A stretch of DNA of 64,000 nt from Pirellulaceae bacterium. Lineage in GTDB: Bacteria > Planctomycetota > Planctomycetia > Pirellulales > Pirellulaceae. The notes below the pieces were generated by a model. That model was given only the letters and a program-made list of their open reading frames with translations, searched no databases and had not been told where the DNA came from. Of the stretch, positions 1 to 9,011 are shown in pieces. Each line of letters begins with the position of its first letter. Positions within the stretch are counted from its first letter, which is position 1. The stretch lies in the NCBI GenBank assembly GCA_028280445.1, contig JANQLU010000106.1, forward strand, positions 124,001-188,000. Direction: 5' to 3'. A program made the position numbers and the translations under genes.

Positions 1-380
1 GAGCAACCGGGCTGATCATCATCGCTTCGGCTCAAATGATTCGTAATTGGACGGGTCCGTGTGGTGTCGCGCTACTGATGACCGGACATCAACGGTGGGC
101 ATTTGCCTGTTTTTGCCTGGCTGCGCCGTTGCTGTTGTTGGGGCCTTGGGCAGTTTCAAATTACGGAATGATTGGCATTACTTCGGTAGTCGCCGCGGCA
201 TTTTTGACCGCCCGAATCGGTCACTATCTGGTGGTGAGATGGAAATTGGGCGTGGTGCCTCACGCCAATTTGGCGCCCCGTTTTTTATCTGAATTATTTA
301 CCTTGGCAACGTCGCTGTCTCTTTCGTCGCTGACAAAAAAAACTGTTCCTGAAAAAGCACGTTCTGGAAACCCTTCCTAA
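1..380 (+). CDS. Polysaccharide flippase (Wzx/MATE-like), 5'-truncated
   Basis: The gene enters from the left edge, so only its C-terminal ~125 residues are visible. The reading frame is open from base 3, upstream of the first internal ATG at 36, so that ATG should not be taken as the start. The visible part is two or three hydrophobic helices separated by short loops (for example around residues AFACFCLAAPLLLLG and GITSVVAAAFLTARIG), ending in a basic tail. Helix spacing and the position directly before a GT4 glycosyltransferase and an O-antigen ligase match lipopolysaccharide/exopolysaccharide flippases of the MATE-like superfamily. The stop is 4 nt before the next start, so the genes are probably co-transcribed. 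The family call rests on context plus topology and is moderate. Confidence 0.6.
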   Translation, partial: ATGLIIIASAQMIRNWTGPCGVALLMTGHQRWAFACFCLAAPLLLLGPWAVSNYGMIGITSVVAAAFLTARIGHYLVVRWKLGVVPHANLAPRFLSELFTLATSLSLSSLTKKTVPEKARSGNPS

Positions 381-384
381 AAAA

Positions 385-1539
385 ATGTTAACCAACAAAA
401 CGATCCGCGTTCTGCATGTCACCGAAGCGTCAAATGCTGGCGTTGGCGGTCATGTTTTGGATTTGGTCCAAGGGTTGCCAAAACTGGGGTGCGATGTTCA
501 CTTGGTTTTTTCGCCTCGGCGTACCGACGATTTTTTTCAAGGTCGTCTCAACGAGATTCCCAATTTGGAGATGAGCCAGATTTCGATGCGGCGAGGTCCG
601 CATTGGAGTGATATCGGCGCCGCAAAACAGTTGGCGAAAGTTGTCGATCAATATGGACCGTTTGACATCGTTCACGCTCACAGCACTAAAGCGGGCGGTC
701 TTTGTCGAATTGGAAAAATCGCCAAACGAGCAAAGGTGATCTACACGCCGAACGGAATTTTTTCGATGAACCCGTTGTCCAGCCGCATCGCCAGATGGAT
801 AGTGTGCATGGCAGAACGACGATTGGCCCGTAACGGCGATATGATTATTGCCGTTTCGCCCGAGGAGCAGCAGCATTTGCTGGAGATTGGATTGCCAAAA
901 GAAAAAATTGTGATGGTGCCCAATGGAATTCGCGCGATTGAGTGGCAGGATTGCCAATCGATTCGTCAACAATTGGGTCTCGACCCGAACAGTTTGATCT
1001 TTGGTTTTTTGGGTCGGTTGGCCCCGCAAAAAAATCCGCTGCTGCTGATTCGTGCTTTTGCCAAACTGGACCTGGCAGCGGCCAATGTGCGTCTAGCCAT
1101 CGTGGGCACTGGACCGTTGGAAAATGAGGCTCGAAGTCTGGCTGCTGAACTCGGCATCGAGCAGCGCATCGATTGGTTAGGTTACAAGACAGCGCCGGAA
1201 TCGATGCCGGCTTTTGACGTGTTTGTCATGCCCAGCCGATACGAAGGGATGCCTTACGTGATGATGGAAGCGACCAGTTTAGGATTGCCGATCATCGCCA
1301 CCAAAGTGGGAGGAACCAGTTTGGGAATTGATCAGGGCAAAAATGGCTTTGTGGTGCCTCTGGAAGATGCCGACGCGATGGCCGAAGTTTTGCAAAAACT
1401 GGTTGATGATAAAAACCTACGATCGGATTTATCGGAAGGCGCGTTTGAAAAAGCGGCTAGTTTCTCGGTCGACTCGATGGTTCAACGGACTTACCAGATT
1501 TATCATGAATGTTTGGAGCAGGCCGCTGTGCCAAAGTAA
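385..1539 (+). CDS. Glycosyltransferase family 4
   Basis: This 384-residue protein has the two-domain layout of GT-B retaining glycosyltransferases. The N-terminal half carries the glycine-rich GVGGH loop and the DIVHAHSTKAG segment typical of GT4 acceptor domains. The C-terminal half has FGFLGRLAPQKN, the usual opening of the nucleotide-sugar domain, and an EX7E motif (Glu287 and Glu295 in YEGMPYVMME) that contacts the donor. Length is normal for the family. It likely adds a sugar to a lipid-linked glycan on the cytoplasmic face, between the flippase and the ligase encoded beside it. Donor and acceptor cannot be read from sequence. Confidence 0.9.
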   Translation: MLTNKTIRVLHVTEASNAGVGGHVLDLVQGLPKLGCDVHLVFSPRRTDDFFQGRLNEIPNLEMSQISMRRGPHWSDIGAAKQLAKVVDQYGPFDIVHAHSTKAGGLCRIGKIAKRAKVIYTPNGIFSMNPLSSRIARWIVCMAERRLARNGDMIIAVSPEEQQHLLEIGLPKEKIVMVPNGIRAIEWQDCQSIRQQLGLDPNSLIFGFLGRLAPQKNPLLLIRAFAKLDLAAANVRLAIVGTGPLENEARSLAAELGIEQRIDWLGYKTAPESMPAFDVFVMPSRYEGMPYVMMEATSLGLPIIATKVGGTSLGIDQGKNGFVVPLEDADAMAEVLQKLVDDKNLRSDLSEGAFEKAASFSVDSMVQRTYQIYHECLEQAAVPK

Positions 1540-1547
1540 GGAATTCC

Positions 1548-2846
1548 ATGTCGAGCATCGCCGTTGATCAATTGCCACCGTTGGAAAACGATTTGTCGCA
1601 AGAGAAATCGTCGCCGATGCCTGGTGTGGTTGCCCATAGTTTGTTTTGGATGGTGGCAACCAGCAGTGTTGTGATGTTTGAGCCAGCACCTTGTGATCTG
1701 GCTTTTGTCCTCTTTTTTCCGTTGCTGTTTTTCACGGGTCATGTCGTTTTGGTGCGACAGATGCACCCGCTAGTTGTTCTGGGCGGCTCACTGTTCATGA
1801 TCATGAACATCATTTCGATCTTGCCATCGTTTGAATGGATGGTCGCCGCACGCTACCTGGCGATTACGATTTATTTGGGCGTTTTCTTTCTGCTGATTGT
1901 GGCACTATTTGCGAAATATGGTCCACAAGCGTATGCGACGGTCAAAATAGCGTTTGTGATTGCCGGAGTAATTACAGCAGTGATCGGAATCCTGGCGCGT
2001 TTCCGCGCGATTCCCAATTGGGAAATGTTTATGTTGACCGAAGCGGGATTCCGTATCCGCAGCACATTCAAGGATGCCAATGTACTGGGCCCGTTTTTGG
2101 TTGCCGCTTGTGTTTTGATTCTCACCGACATTATCTTGCGAAAAAAGATCAAGCTTTGGGAAGTTGTTTGTTTGTCCATTAACTCGGTCGCCATCCTGTT
2201 GACGTTTTCACGTGGTGGCTATCTCGCAGGTGTTGTCAGTTTTTCATGCTTGCTCATGTTATTTTGGTGGGTGCCTCGATACCGTCAGGCGACCAACCGA
2301 ATTTTGCTGATGTTGATTCCGGTCGGCTTTGTGGTCGCGTCTGCCATCATTGTCGTGTTGTTCTCTACTGGACTCGGCGAATTTTTTGTCGACCGTTTTT
2401 CCTATCAAAGTTATGACGACGAACGGTTTTTGAATCAGCAAGAAATTTTGCAAACGGTCGGCCGCGTTCCTGTCGGCGTTGGGCCCGGCAGTTGGAACAA
2501 GGACAACTATTTATACATCCACGACGTTCACAGTCTGTTTTTGCGAACGTGGGTGGAGCACGGTTCACTGGGACTGCTTGGATTGGTGTTGTTTTTGTTC
2601 GGGTGGTGTAATGCGATTTGGAGCAAGATCGCGAAATGCGGAAAGTATGTTCACGTTTACATTGCTTGTGGCGCCATTTTCTGGGGCGTTATATCAAATA
2701 GTTTTTCGATCGACACGGTTCATTGGCGCCATTTTGTGTTGTTCATGGCAATCCCAATTGGCTTTATTGCGTACGAGGCCAGAACTGGTGAATCAGTGGT
2801 TTCGGAAAATCAAACATCGTCGGGAAACGAGAGCGGAGCATCTTAG
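1548..2846 (+). CDS. O-antigen ligase / polymerase family membrane protein
   Basis: The protein has about 432 residues and ten or more hydrophobic helices, with the Wzy_C/WaaL-type signature DVHSLFLRTWVEHG near residue 340, a conserved periplasmic-loop-to-helix stretch of O-antigen ligases and polymerases. An in-frame codon at 1509 lies inside the upstream gene. The ATG at 1548 is preferred because AAGGA lies 5-9 nt upstream and the overlap disappears. The role would be joining or polymerising a lipid-linked glycan at the periplasmic face. It is the third gene of a flippase-GT4-ligase run. Ligase and polymerase cannot be told apart here. Confidence 0.85.
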   Translation: MSSIAVDQLPPLENDLSQEKSSPMPGVVAHSLFWMVATSSVVMFEPAPCDLAFVLFFPLLFFTGHVVLVRQMHPLVVLGGSLFMIMNIISILPSFEWMVAARYLAITIYLGVFFLLIVALFAKYGPQAYATVKIAFVIAGVITAVIGILARFRAIPNWEMFMLTEAGFRIRSTFKDANVLGPFLVAACVLILTDIILRKKIKLWEVVCLSINSVAILLTFSRGGYLAGVVSFSCLLMLFWWVPRYRQATNRILLMLIPVGFVVASAIIVVLFSTGLGEFFVDRFSYQSYDDERFLNQQEILQTVGRVPVGVGPGSWNKDNYLYIHDVHSLFLRTWVEHGSLGLLGLVLFLFGWCNAIWSKIAKCGKYVHVYIACGAIFWGVISNSFSIDTVHWRHFVLFMAIPIGFIAYEARTGESVVSENQTSSGNESGAS

Positions 2847-2856
2847 GCAGACGACT

Positions 2857-2930
2857 CTCTGCGTCTCTGCGCCTCCGCGTGAGTTTTCTTCTGTCGGAAT
2901 TGGCTCACGCAGAGGCGCAGAGACGCAGAG
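2857..2930. repeat. Family A palindromic repeat (copy A1)
   Basis: Two 26-nt arms (2857-2882 and 2905-2930) are inverted with one mismatch and a 22-nt loop. The core is CTCTGCGTCTCTGCG and CGCAGAGACGCAGAG. It sits just after the O-antigen ligase stop. Related copies lie at 16742-16816 and 62708-62860. Confidence 0.9.
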
Positions 2931-3002
2931 GGCGGTGCTGGTGAAGATTTTGAAGTGACTTTGTTTTTCAGACTGTGGACGAATCCGATGCGCAAGGAGC
3001 AT

Positions 3003-3071
3003 GTGAGCGGCAAGGGGCTAGCCGCCGGTTCGTTACTGGTTCGTACCGGCGGCTAGCGCCTTGCCGCTCAC
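3003..3071. repeat. Family B palindromic repeat (copy B1)
   Basis: Inverted arms of 27 nt (3003-3029, 3045-3071) begin GTGAGCGGCAAGG and end CCTTGCCGCTCAC, with GCTAGCCGCCGGT inside each arm and a short variable loop. It lies 3' of the convergently placed HAD gene. This is the first of eight copies of the family in the window. Confidence 0.92.
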
Positions 3072-3101
3072 AGGACCGCCGCTTACAGAGTCTGTTTTTT
3101 T

Positions 3102-3776
3102 CTAACCGATTTCGACGGCGTCAAAAAATTGTCGGTGGTCTGAGAGATCTTGAAACAGATAATCGGCCTCGGCGGCTTCTAATTTCACTTTGTTGATTCC
3201 GCCGGTCTGGACGGCGATCACGCGAGCGTCGATGGCGCGTCCGCACCGTACATCATTTGGCGTATCGCCAATGACAAACAACGAATCGGACGGTTGGTGC
3301 CCCATTTCGATCGCTGCCTCCAACGCCTGGCCGGCGACCAGGTTTCGATCGGCATGGGTGTCTCCGAATCCTCCGAAATTAAAAAACTGGCGGATTCCAT
3401 AGTGTTCTAATTTGAGCCATGCAGCCGCTTCGACATTACCCGTCAACAGTCCGGTTCGAATGTATTGATTGCGGGCGATTTTTTCTAACAACTCGGTAAC
3501 ACCTGGCAGCAAGTTACCGTCGGTTTCTGCCAACGTGTTTGGCAACAGTTCCAGATACAGTTCAATGAAACTTTTGCGGTGATCGGAGGAATCTTCGATA
3601 CCGTTGACTTCAAATAACTCTTGAACAATGCCCGTGTCGGTTCGTCCATGAAATGGAACTTGTTGAAAATTGGAATGTTGGAACAGTTCCCTGGCCGCTT
3701 TTTTCATAGCAGCAAAACCGGCCCCACCAGTACGGAGTAAAGTCCCATCAATATCGAACAGTAATGTCAACCCCAT
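3102..3776 (-). CDS. HAD-superfamily hydrolase, phosphoglycolate-phosphatase-like
   Basis: This 224-residue protein opens with the HAD motif I FDIDGTLL (Asp8 nucleophile, Asp10 acid/base). A helical cap domain follows, then motif II (GLLTGN, Thr), and motif IV as FVIGDTPNDVRCGRA with the acidic pair that binds magnesium. The order and length match small phosphomonoesterases of the Gph/PGP-like branch. It should be a soluble cytoplasmic phosphatase; the substrate is not readable. It stands alone, convergent with the polysaccharide genes and divergent from the desaturase. Confidence 0.85.
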   Translation of the reverse strand: MGLTLLFDIDGTLLRTGGAGFAAMKKAARELFQHSNFQQVPFHGRTDTGIVQELFEVNGIEDSSDHRKSFIELYLELLPNTLAETDGNLLPGVTELLEKIARNQYIRTGLLTGNVEAAAWLKLEHYGIRQFFNFGGFGDTHADRNLVAGQALEAAIEMGHQPSDSLFVIGDTPNDVRCGRAIDARVIAVQTGGINKVKLEAAEADYLFQDLSDHRQFFDAVEIG

Positions 3777-4100
3777 TTGAAAATTTTTCGTCCTCGTTCG
3801 TTCAATAATTTTTATTGATTTTTTTTTAGCCAGTTCGATTCCAGCTTTCGCGTTGTACGTCGGGGAGTTTATTGTGATTAACTTCGTTGGTGCACCCTAA
3901 AAACCCTCTTTATGCGATATTAATGCTCAATCGGATACCCCCGGGGCAAAAACGTCCTAGTGTGAAGATTGATCCAAAGAGAAAGCAGGTTGACCTGCTA
4001 GTATCTCGCTATTTCGCATTTTGATCATCGTCGATATAACGGAACATTCACTTGGTCGATCCGGTTCGGCCGAGCACACACTCACAAAAAGAAGTCATTT
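3777..4100. other. Intergenic region between divergent HAD and desaturase genes
   Basis: This 324-nt gap holds no plausible gene. It must carry promoters for both divergent genes. The one clear structure is the short perfect palindrome at 3984-3999, listed separately. Confidence 0.6.
3984..3999. promoter_or_regulatory. Candidate operator palindrome upstream of desaturase
   Basis: AGCAGGT and ACCTGCT form a perfect 7-bp dyad with a 2-nt spacer, about 100 nt before the desaturase start. TTGACC within it could serve as a -35 element, but the -10 is weak. The size and position fit a repressor site. No family is assigned. Confidence 0.35.
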
Positions 4101-5159
4101 ATGACCGTCGTTACACCTACAAAAAAACCTAAACGTCGTAAAAGAAAAAACGCAAAATTTGAATCAACGGTTGAAAATCTCGCGCCTCAAAATCAACCTG
4201 CGAATGATCCAAACATGAGATATACCAAAACGGGCGCTCCTATTCCCAAAGCCCCGATTGGTCAGCATATCGCGATGGGCATTGCCGTTGCACTTCCGTT
4301 TGTCGGTGTGATTACCGCGATTGTCCTGATGTGGCAATATGGTTGGATGGGTTGGCCGTATTTGGCCATGTTGATTGCCGGTTGGATTTTGACAGGGATG
4401 GGAATCACAATCGGATTTCATCGTTTGATGGCACATCGCTCGTTTGAAACCCATCGCGTGATTCGAGCGTTCTGGATGTGCCTCGGCGCACTGAGTGTCG
4501 AAGGTGCTCCGTTGACATGGTGTGCGATTCATCGAAAACATCACGGAAAAAGTGATCAACACGGTGATCCCCATTCGCCGCATCTGCATGGCGAGGGCTT
4601 TTGGGGCTCGCTTCGAGGGCTTTGGTACAGCCAAGTCGGCTGGTTGTTTGCGGGCTACTGGTCGTCTCCTGAATTGGAAAAATATGTTCCCGATTTGTTG
4701 AAAGACAGATTGTTAACCTTCTGCAACAAGTACTATTTGCTGTTTGTGTTTGCCAGTTTGAGCATTCCAGCATTGTTGGGCGCTGGCTGGGTTTATTTCT
4801 TTCAACCCGGGGGCTCGGTCTGGTTTGGCGCTTTGCTTGGCCTGATTTGGGGCGGTTTGGTCAGAATTTGCGTCACGCACCATGTGACGTGGTCGATCAA
4901 TTCGTTATGCCATGTTTTTGGCTCGAGGCCTTACGAATCGGGAGATCTTTCGACGAATAACTTGATTTGTGGATTATGGGGTTTTGGCGAAGGTTGGCAC
5001 AACAATCATCACGCTTTTCCGACGTCTGCACGACACGGTTTACAATGGTGGCAATTTGATTCGAGCTGGCTGGTCATTCGTAGCATGCAATTGTTAGGCT
5101 TGGCGTGGAATGTAAAACTGCCGACCAAAGAAGCCATGCGTGCCAAAGAACGAAAGTAA
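4101..5159 (+). CDS. Acyl-lipid / acyl-CoA delta-9-type fatty acid desaturase
   Basis: This 352-residue membrane protein has the three histidine boxes of front-end-independent desaturases in the right order: HRLMAH at 107-112, HRKHH at 144-148 and HNNHH at 300-304. These coordinate the di-iron centre that introduces a cis double bond into saturated acyl chains using O2. Two pairs of hydrophobic helices flank the boxes. The N-terminus is a ~50-residue lysine-rich extension (KKPKRRKRKN), which is unusual and probably cytoplasmic. The gene is monocistronic, ends at a strong terminator and has a dyad upstream that could mediate temperature or lipid control. The exact substrate (acyl-CoA or lipid-bound acyl) is uncertain. 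Confidence 0.93.
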   Translation: MTVVTPTKKPKRRKRKNAKFESTVENLAPQNQPANDPNMRYTKTGAPIPKAPIGQHIAMGIAVALPFVGVITAIVLMWQYGWMGWPYLAMLIAGWILTGMGITIGFHRLMAHRSFETHRVIRAFWMCLGALSVEGAPLTWCAIHRKHHGKSDQHGDPHSPHLHGEGFWGSLRGLWYSQVGWLFAGYWSSPELEKYVPDLLKDRLLTFCNKYYLLFVFASLSIPALLGAGWVYFFQPGGSVWFGALLGLIWGGLVRICVTHHVTWSINSLCHVFGSRPYESGDLSTNNLICGLWGFGEGWHNNHHAFPTSARHGLQWWQFDSSWLVIRSMQLLGLAWNVKLPTKEAMRAKERK

Positions 5160-5191
5160 GGCGCACGCCAAAAAAATTAACGATTCAACCG

Positions 5192-5222
5192 ATAACGCGT
5201 GTTTTGACACGCGTTATTTTTG
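5192..5222 (+). terminator. Intrinsic terminator after desaturase
   Basis: A perfect 10-bp stem, ATAACGCGTG and CACGCGTTAT, with loop TTTTGA is followed directly by a T-run. It starts 33 nt after the desaturase stop. Confidence 0.9.
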
Positions 5223-5305
5223 TAGACATTTGAAACCGGTTCGGTGTACAATAAAGTAGAGACAGTTTGTCTTTCAGGCATCTTATTTACCGGGAGATCG
5301 ATTCG

Positions 5306-6574
5306 ATGCGGACTATCGCCTCGATCCTGTTCTGCACTTTGGCGCTTACAGTACTTGTGAATGGTACCGTTTTGGGTTTCCCCCAAGAGGACCAGGCGTC
5401 GTCGAAAGAGATAGAAAAATTGATCGTCGCTCTGGGCGATGACGATTTTGTCGTCCGAGAAAATGCCAGCAGCAAATTGCTCGAAATCGGTGAATCGGCA
5501 ACGAAGCTGTTAAAGAAAGCGGCCAAAGCGCCGGATTCCGAAGTCCGTTTTCAGGTCAAACGTTTGCTCCGCCTGATCGAGATTACCAGTTACAAACGTC
5601 GGCTGGAGAAATTTCTCGCATCCAAAGACCCCAAAGATGATTTTGGATTGGCCGGTTGGAAAAAATTCTCCGGTATCTTGGGACAAGATCGCAACTCCCG
5701 AAAGCTGTTTGTCGAACTACATGAAAATCTGCCTGGGGCGATGAAATCGTTGGACAAGGGCAATACTGAAATTGACAAAGAGTTCAGGACGGTGATGTCC
5801 AGTGAGATTAATGCCAAATACAACTTGTTGGGCATTAACAGCCGTCCGATCATCCGCGCATTGATCTGCAGCATGATTTTGTCCGTCGTTCACACGAACA
5901 ACAAAGGCAACAGTTATTCGATGGACAGTCAAATCGGCAATCGTCTGCAGGATGCATCGCTCAAAGATTCGCTCAAAAGCGGGGCGCTACATGTTCAGTT
6001 CAAAGCCATCATTATCCATTGGTTAAACAAAAGCGAAAAATACGACAGCATGACGCCGCGTCGAATGTACATCGCGCAATCACTTGGATTGCCAAAAGCC
6101 GGTCTGTCTCAAGCCCTGTTGTGTTTGAAGTCCAACACCCGAGTCAGTTCGTCATACTTGGGACAGGCGATTTTGTTTGTCGGTAAAAACGGTTCCAAAG
6201 AACATTTACCATTGCTCTACAAATTCATCGACAACAACAGCTCGGGCCAGCGTGCCTACATGCTGACGAAAACCAATTCAACCAAAACGGTAGTTCCCAA
6301 AATCTCGGATCACACCATCGAAGCCTACTCAGCGATTTTAAAATGGGAACCGAAAGAGTTCGGGATGTACGAGATTCAACACAACTCAAATTACTACATG
6401 AATTCTGTGTTGCCCGGGTTTAATTTTGAATCGACGACAAAACGTAAAGCGGGCATCAAGAAATTCAAAGAAAAAGTCAAAAAGACTGCTGCTGAAAAAT
6501 CTTCTGCTAAAAAAACTTCGTCTCCTAAATCTCAAAAACCAAAATCTACCGCGAGGGGTAAGCCTAACAAATAG
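5306..6574 (+). CDS. Secreted protein with HEAT-like N-terminal region and lysine-rich tail
   Basis: An upstream in-frame codon exists at 5267, but the ATG at 5306 follows GGGAG by 9 nt and opens a clear signal peptide (MRTIASILFCTLALTVLVNG), giving 422 residues. After the signal comes a helical repeat pattern (IEKLIVALGDDDFVVRENAS, then a second helix pair), like the HEAT-type segments common in planctomycete secreted proteins. The middle is an all-alpha region with no recognised domain. The last ~35 residues are a Lys/Ser/Ala tail. No catalytic motif is visible. It is probably periplasmic; function unknown. Confidence 0.75.
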   Translation: MRTIASILFCTLALTVLVNGTVLGFPQEDQASSKEIEKLIVALGDDDFVVRENASSKLLEIGESATKLLKKAAKAPDSEVRFQVKRLLRLIEITSYKRRLEKFLASKDPKDDFGLAGWKKFSGILGQDRNSRKLFVELHENLPGAMKSLDKGNTEIDKEFRTVMSSEINAKYNLLGINSRPIIRALICSMILSVVHTNNKGNSYSMDSQIGNRLQDASLKDSLKSGALHVQFKAIIIHWLNKSEKYDSMTPRRMYIAQSLGLPKAGLSQALLCLKSNTRVSSSYLGQAILFVGKNGSKEHLPLLYKFIDNNSSGQRAYMLTKTNSTKTVVPKISDHTIEAYSAILKWEPKEFGMYEIQHNSNYYMNSVLPGFNFESTTKRKAGIKKFKEKVKKTAAEKSSAKKTSSPKSQKPKSTARGKPNK

Positions 6575-6612
6575 CGCGGTGATCAACCGAAACCGAAACG
6601 ACCACTTCCATT

Positions 6613-7365
6613 ATGGCTGTCAAAACTCAAAAAAAGATCAAAACTGGCGTGTTGGTGCGAGCCAACTACACGGACATTCTTTTGTTGAATTTTGAGATTG
6701 ATCCAGAAGCGTTCGATTCCTATCTCCCACCGGGTCTTACAATTGCGAAATACAACGACACGGCATTTGCCAGTTTGATCGCCATGAAAACACGTCGTTT
6801 GACGTATGGAAATTTCATTCTGCCAATGGCAGCCTACCCGTCGCTCGGCCTGCGATTTTACGTCGAACGTGTAGTCGATGGCAAAGTGCGAAAGGGCGTG
6901 TTTTATATTCGCAACTATGTCAGCCGGCGAAGTGTCGCGGTTGTTCACCATTGGCTTTTTCAATCTTCTCCGCATGTGATGAAAATCAAAGCCGAAAGTT
7001 CCGGATTTCACGAAAACGACAGCGCCATCATGCCTTCGGCGTGCTATCGTTGGGAAGCGAACTCGTGTCCCAATCGGGTCAAGGTGACCGGGCATTCGAT
7101 CATGCATATCGGAACAAAGAACACCAAGGAAAAATTCGTTCTCGATTTCCATTACATGTATTACATGCGGAATAACGAGTTAATGGAGTGTTATGCCGAA
7201 CATCCTCCATGGATGACCTGGGGGGCGGCTTCGGGCAGTTTTGATGTCGATGTCGAAGCGTTATTTGGTCGAGATTTTGTCAAACCGCTCAAACGTCGTG
7301 CTGCATCTGTATTTTTAGCACGTGGTAGCGACGTCGTCATTCACCGACCCGTTGTGGTTTCCTGA
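6613..7365 (+). CDS. DUF2071 (YqjF-type) family protein
   Basis: This 250-residue protein matches the DUF2071/YqjF pattern. It has an early PEAFDSYLPPGL segment, a central FYVERVV...GVFYIRNYVSRR stretch, and a late MECYAEHPPW segment. The fold is known as an acetoacetate-decarboxylase-like beta barrel, but members have no agreed function and I see no catalytic lysine to argue for decarboxylation. It lies 38 nt after the HEAT-like gene on the same strand and may share its transcript. No signal peptide is seen, so it is likely cytoplasmic. Confidence 0.78.
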   Translation: MAVKTQKKIKTGVLVRANYTDILLLNFEIDPEAFDSYLPPGLTIAKYNDTAFASLIAMKTRRLTYGNFILPMAAYPSLGLRFYVERVVDGKVRKGVFYIRNYVSRRSVAVVHHWLFQSSPHVMKIKAESSGFHENDSAIMPSACYRWEANSCPNRVKVTGHSIMHIGTKNTKEKFVLDFHYMYYMRNNELMECYAEHPPWMTWGAASGSFDVDVEALFGRDFVKPLKRRAASVFLARGSDVVIHRPVVVS

Positions 7366-7402
7366 GTTGCATTGATTAATTCGAAAAGATGCGGATTTGA
7401 AC

Positions 7403-7467
7403 TGAGCGGCAAGGCGCTAGCCGCCGGTATTCGAGGGTTTACCGGCGGCTAGCGCCTTGCCGCTCAC
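7403..7467. repeat. Family B palindromic repeat (copy B2)
   Basis: Arms at 7403-7428 and 7441-7467 carry the TGAGCGGCAAGG / CCTTGCCGCTCA core. It sits between the DUF2071 and TraB-like genes. Confidence 0.92.
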
Positions 7468-7547
7468 TTTCAGGCAACGATTGCCGTCGTGTGGTCCCTG
7501 GAATATATTCACAGTAAACCAACGCAGCCTAAATTTTTGGAACGATC

Positions 7548-8441
7548 ATGAATCTACGCGTTTCTCTCCTGGCGATTCTTTGCATCTGCTTGATCGCCCC
7601 GTCGCTTTTGCCAGCCCAAAAAAAACGTGAAAAGAAAAAGAACTACAACGACCGGTTTATCCGCATTCGGGTAGACAAAAACAACAAACCGGTGGCCATG
7701 CAAACGGCGACCGTCCGCTACATTGGCAAAAACAAAGTGGGCAAGACTGTCACCGTGGATTTAATCGGCGTCGTTCACATTGGCGAAAAAGGGTATTACG
7801 AAAAACTCAACAAGTCATTCGAGCAATATCAATCATTGCTGTACGAATTGGTCGCTCCGAAGGGCACAAAAATTCCCAAAGGCGGCGCACGCAAAGGCCA
7901 GGGCTTCAATCCAATCGCCGGTTTACAAAAAGGAATGCAAGCCGGTTTGGGACTGGAATTCCAATTGGAACACATTGACTACACGAAATCGAATTTTGTG
8001 CACGCCGATATGACTCCCAAGGAATTTGGCGAAAGCATGAAGAACAACAATGAAAGCCTAGTCAAAGGGTTTTTCAAAGCGATGGGGCAAAGCATCGCTC
8101 GTAGCGGAAAATCGAACGGTTCGGATACGAAAATGTTGATGGCTTTGGTGGCCCGCGGAAAAGACCGTCCCATCAAACTGCGGCAGGTGTTGGCGGAGCA
8201 AATGAAAGACATCGAATCCGGCATGCTGATCTTCGAAGGTGACAACGGCTCGACGATCATTCATCACAGAAATCGAAAAGCACTTTCGGTGATGGAAGCA
8301 GAGATCGAAGCTGGCAAAACAAAAATTGGCGTGTTCTATGGCGCCGGCCATTTGCCGGATATGGAAGAGCGATTGCTGCGTGACTACAACATGAAACGAG
8401 CTGGAACGACTTGGCTGGATGCTTGGAAATTACAGCGTTAG
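7548..8441 (+). CDS. Secreted TraB/GumN-like protein
   Basis: The 297-residue product starts with a signal peptide (MNLRVSLLAILCICLIAPSL, cleavage near PAQ) followed by a very basic stretch. Two segments match the TraB/GumN (Tiki/PrgY) superfamily: IGVVHIGEKGYYEKLNK near residue 75, the usual G-x-x-H start, and FYGAGHLPDMEERL near 265, the second conserved G-x-x-H. Members are thought to be metal-dependent hydrolases or peptidases that act outside the cytoplasm. It ends 28 nt before a convergent BON gene. Family membership is fairly secure; substrate unknown. Confidence 0.72.
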   Translation: MNLRVSLLAILCICLIAPSLLPAQKKREKKKNYNDRFIRIRVDKNNKPVAMQTATVRYIGKNKVGKTVTVDLIGVVHIGEKGYYEKLNKSFEQYQSLLYELVAPKGTKIPKGGARKGQGFNPIAGLQKGMQAGLGLEFQLEHIDYTKSNFVHADMTPKEFGESMKNNNESLVKGFFKAMGQSIARSGKSNGSDTKMLMALVARGKDRPIKLRQVLAEQMKDIESGMLIFEGDNGSTIIHHRNRKALSVMEAEIEAGKTKIGVFYGAGHLPDMEERLLRDYNMKRAGTTWLDAWKLQR

Positions 8442-8468
8442 TCGGATTCAGACGAGATTTTCAAACTG

Positions 8469-8702
8469 CTATTCAACCGTGATGCCGTCAACCAGTTGGA
8501 CAACACCGGCAACACGTTGACAAGTATTCAATGCAACTTGTTTTGCATAAAACGAATCCAAGTGCCCCGAAACGGTTACAAAACCGTCTTCAACGCTGAC
8601 CTCCAGGTCTTGAAAGCCTGGAAAATGTCGAGTTGCAAGAAAATGGGTCACTCGCTGTTGGATATCGAGATCACCGTATTCTGCTCGTACGGATGTTGAC
8701 AT
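8469..8702 (-). CDS. Small BON-domain protein
   Basis: The open frame reaches up to 8810, but the first 36 codons look non-coding. The ATG at 8702 follows an AAGGG-type ribosome site and gives 77 residues. Nearly the whole protein is one BON domain: an amphipathic helix (QQRVTHFLATRHF), then LEVSVEDGFVTVSGHLDSF and a second helix ending VAGVVQLVDGITVE. BON domains bind phospholipid or surfaces in osmotic-stress and secretin proteins. No signal peptide is present, so a cytoplasmic adaptor role is more likely. It converges on the TraB-like gene. Confidence 0.82.
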   Translation of the reverse strand: MSTSVRAEYGDLDIQQRVTHFLATRHFPGFQDLEVSVEDGFVTVSGHLDSFYAKQVALNTCQRVAGVVQLVDGITVE

Positions 8703-9011
8703 CGCATTTCCCTTCAATACAGACTCCTTTAAATAGAACGCATCCTCAGCGCGAATGCTCAGACAGACACGGTTGCGGCTCAATACCGATATCGTATCGG
8801 GACAACGCATTTTGTCTACTGAAAAATCCGAAGTTGAAAGCTGAAAAACAAGGTTTTATCTTGCGCGAAACTGCAAGCACTTTGGGCGCTCCGCCAGTGG
8901 TCGTTAGGGGCATCGATGAATCCCGTAATTCATTTGTAAACCAAAATTAACATTGCCTATCTCGCGTTTACATTTCTGGACCGTCACGAGATACTATTCG
9001 TTTCATTCGAA

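Noticed and set aside
36..380. Complete short gene starting at ATG 36
   Set aside because: The frame is open to the left edge, and the sequence is the C-terminal part of a membrane protein, so this is a truncated gene.
2975..3196. Plus-strand frame across the family B repeat
   Set aside because: It is a translation of a palindromic repeat plus antisense of the HAD gene.
3825..3860. Possible tRNA T-loop (GTTCGATTCC)
   Set aside because: No matching T-stem, acceptor stem or anticodon arm could be built at the right distances.
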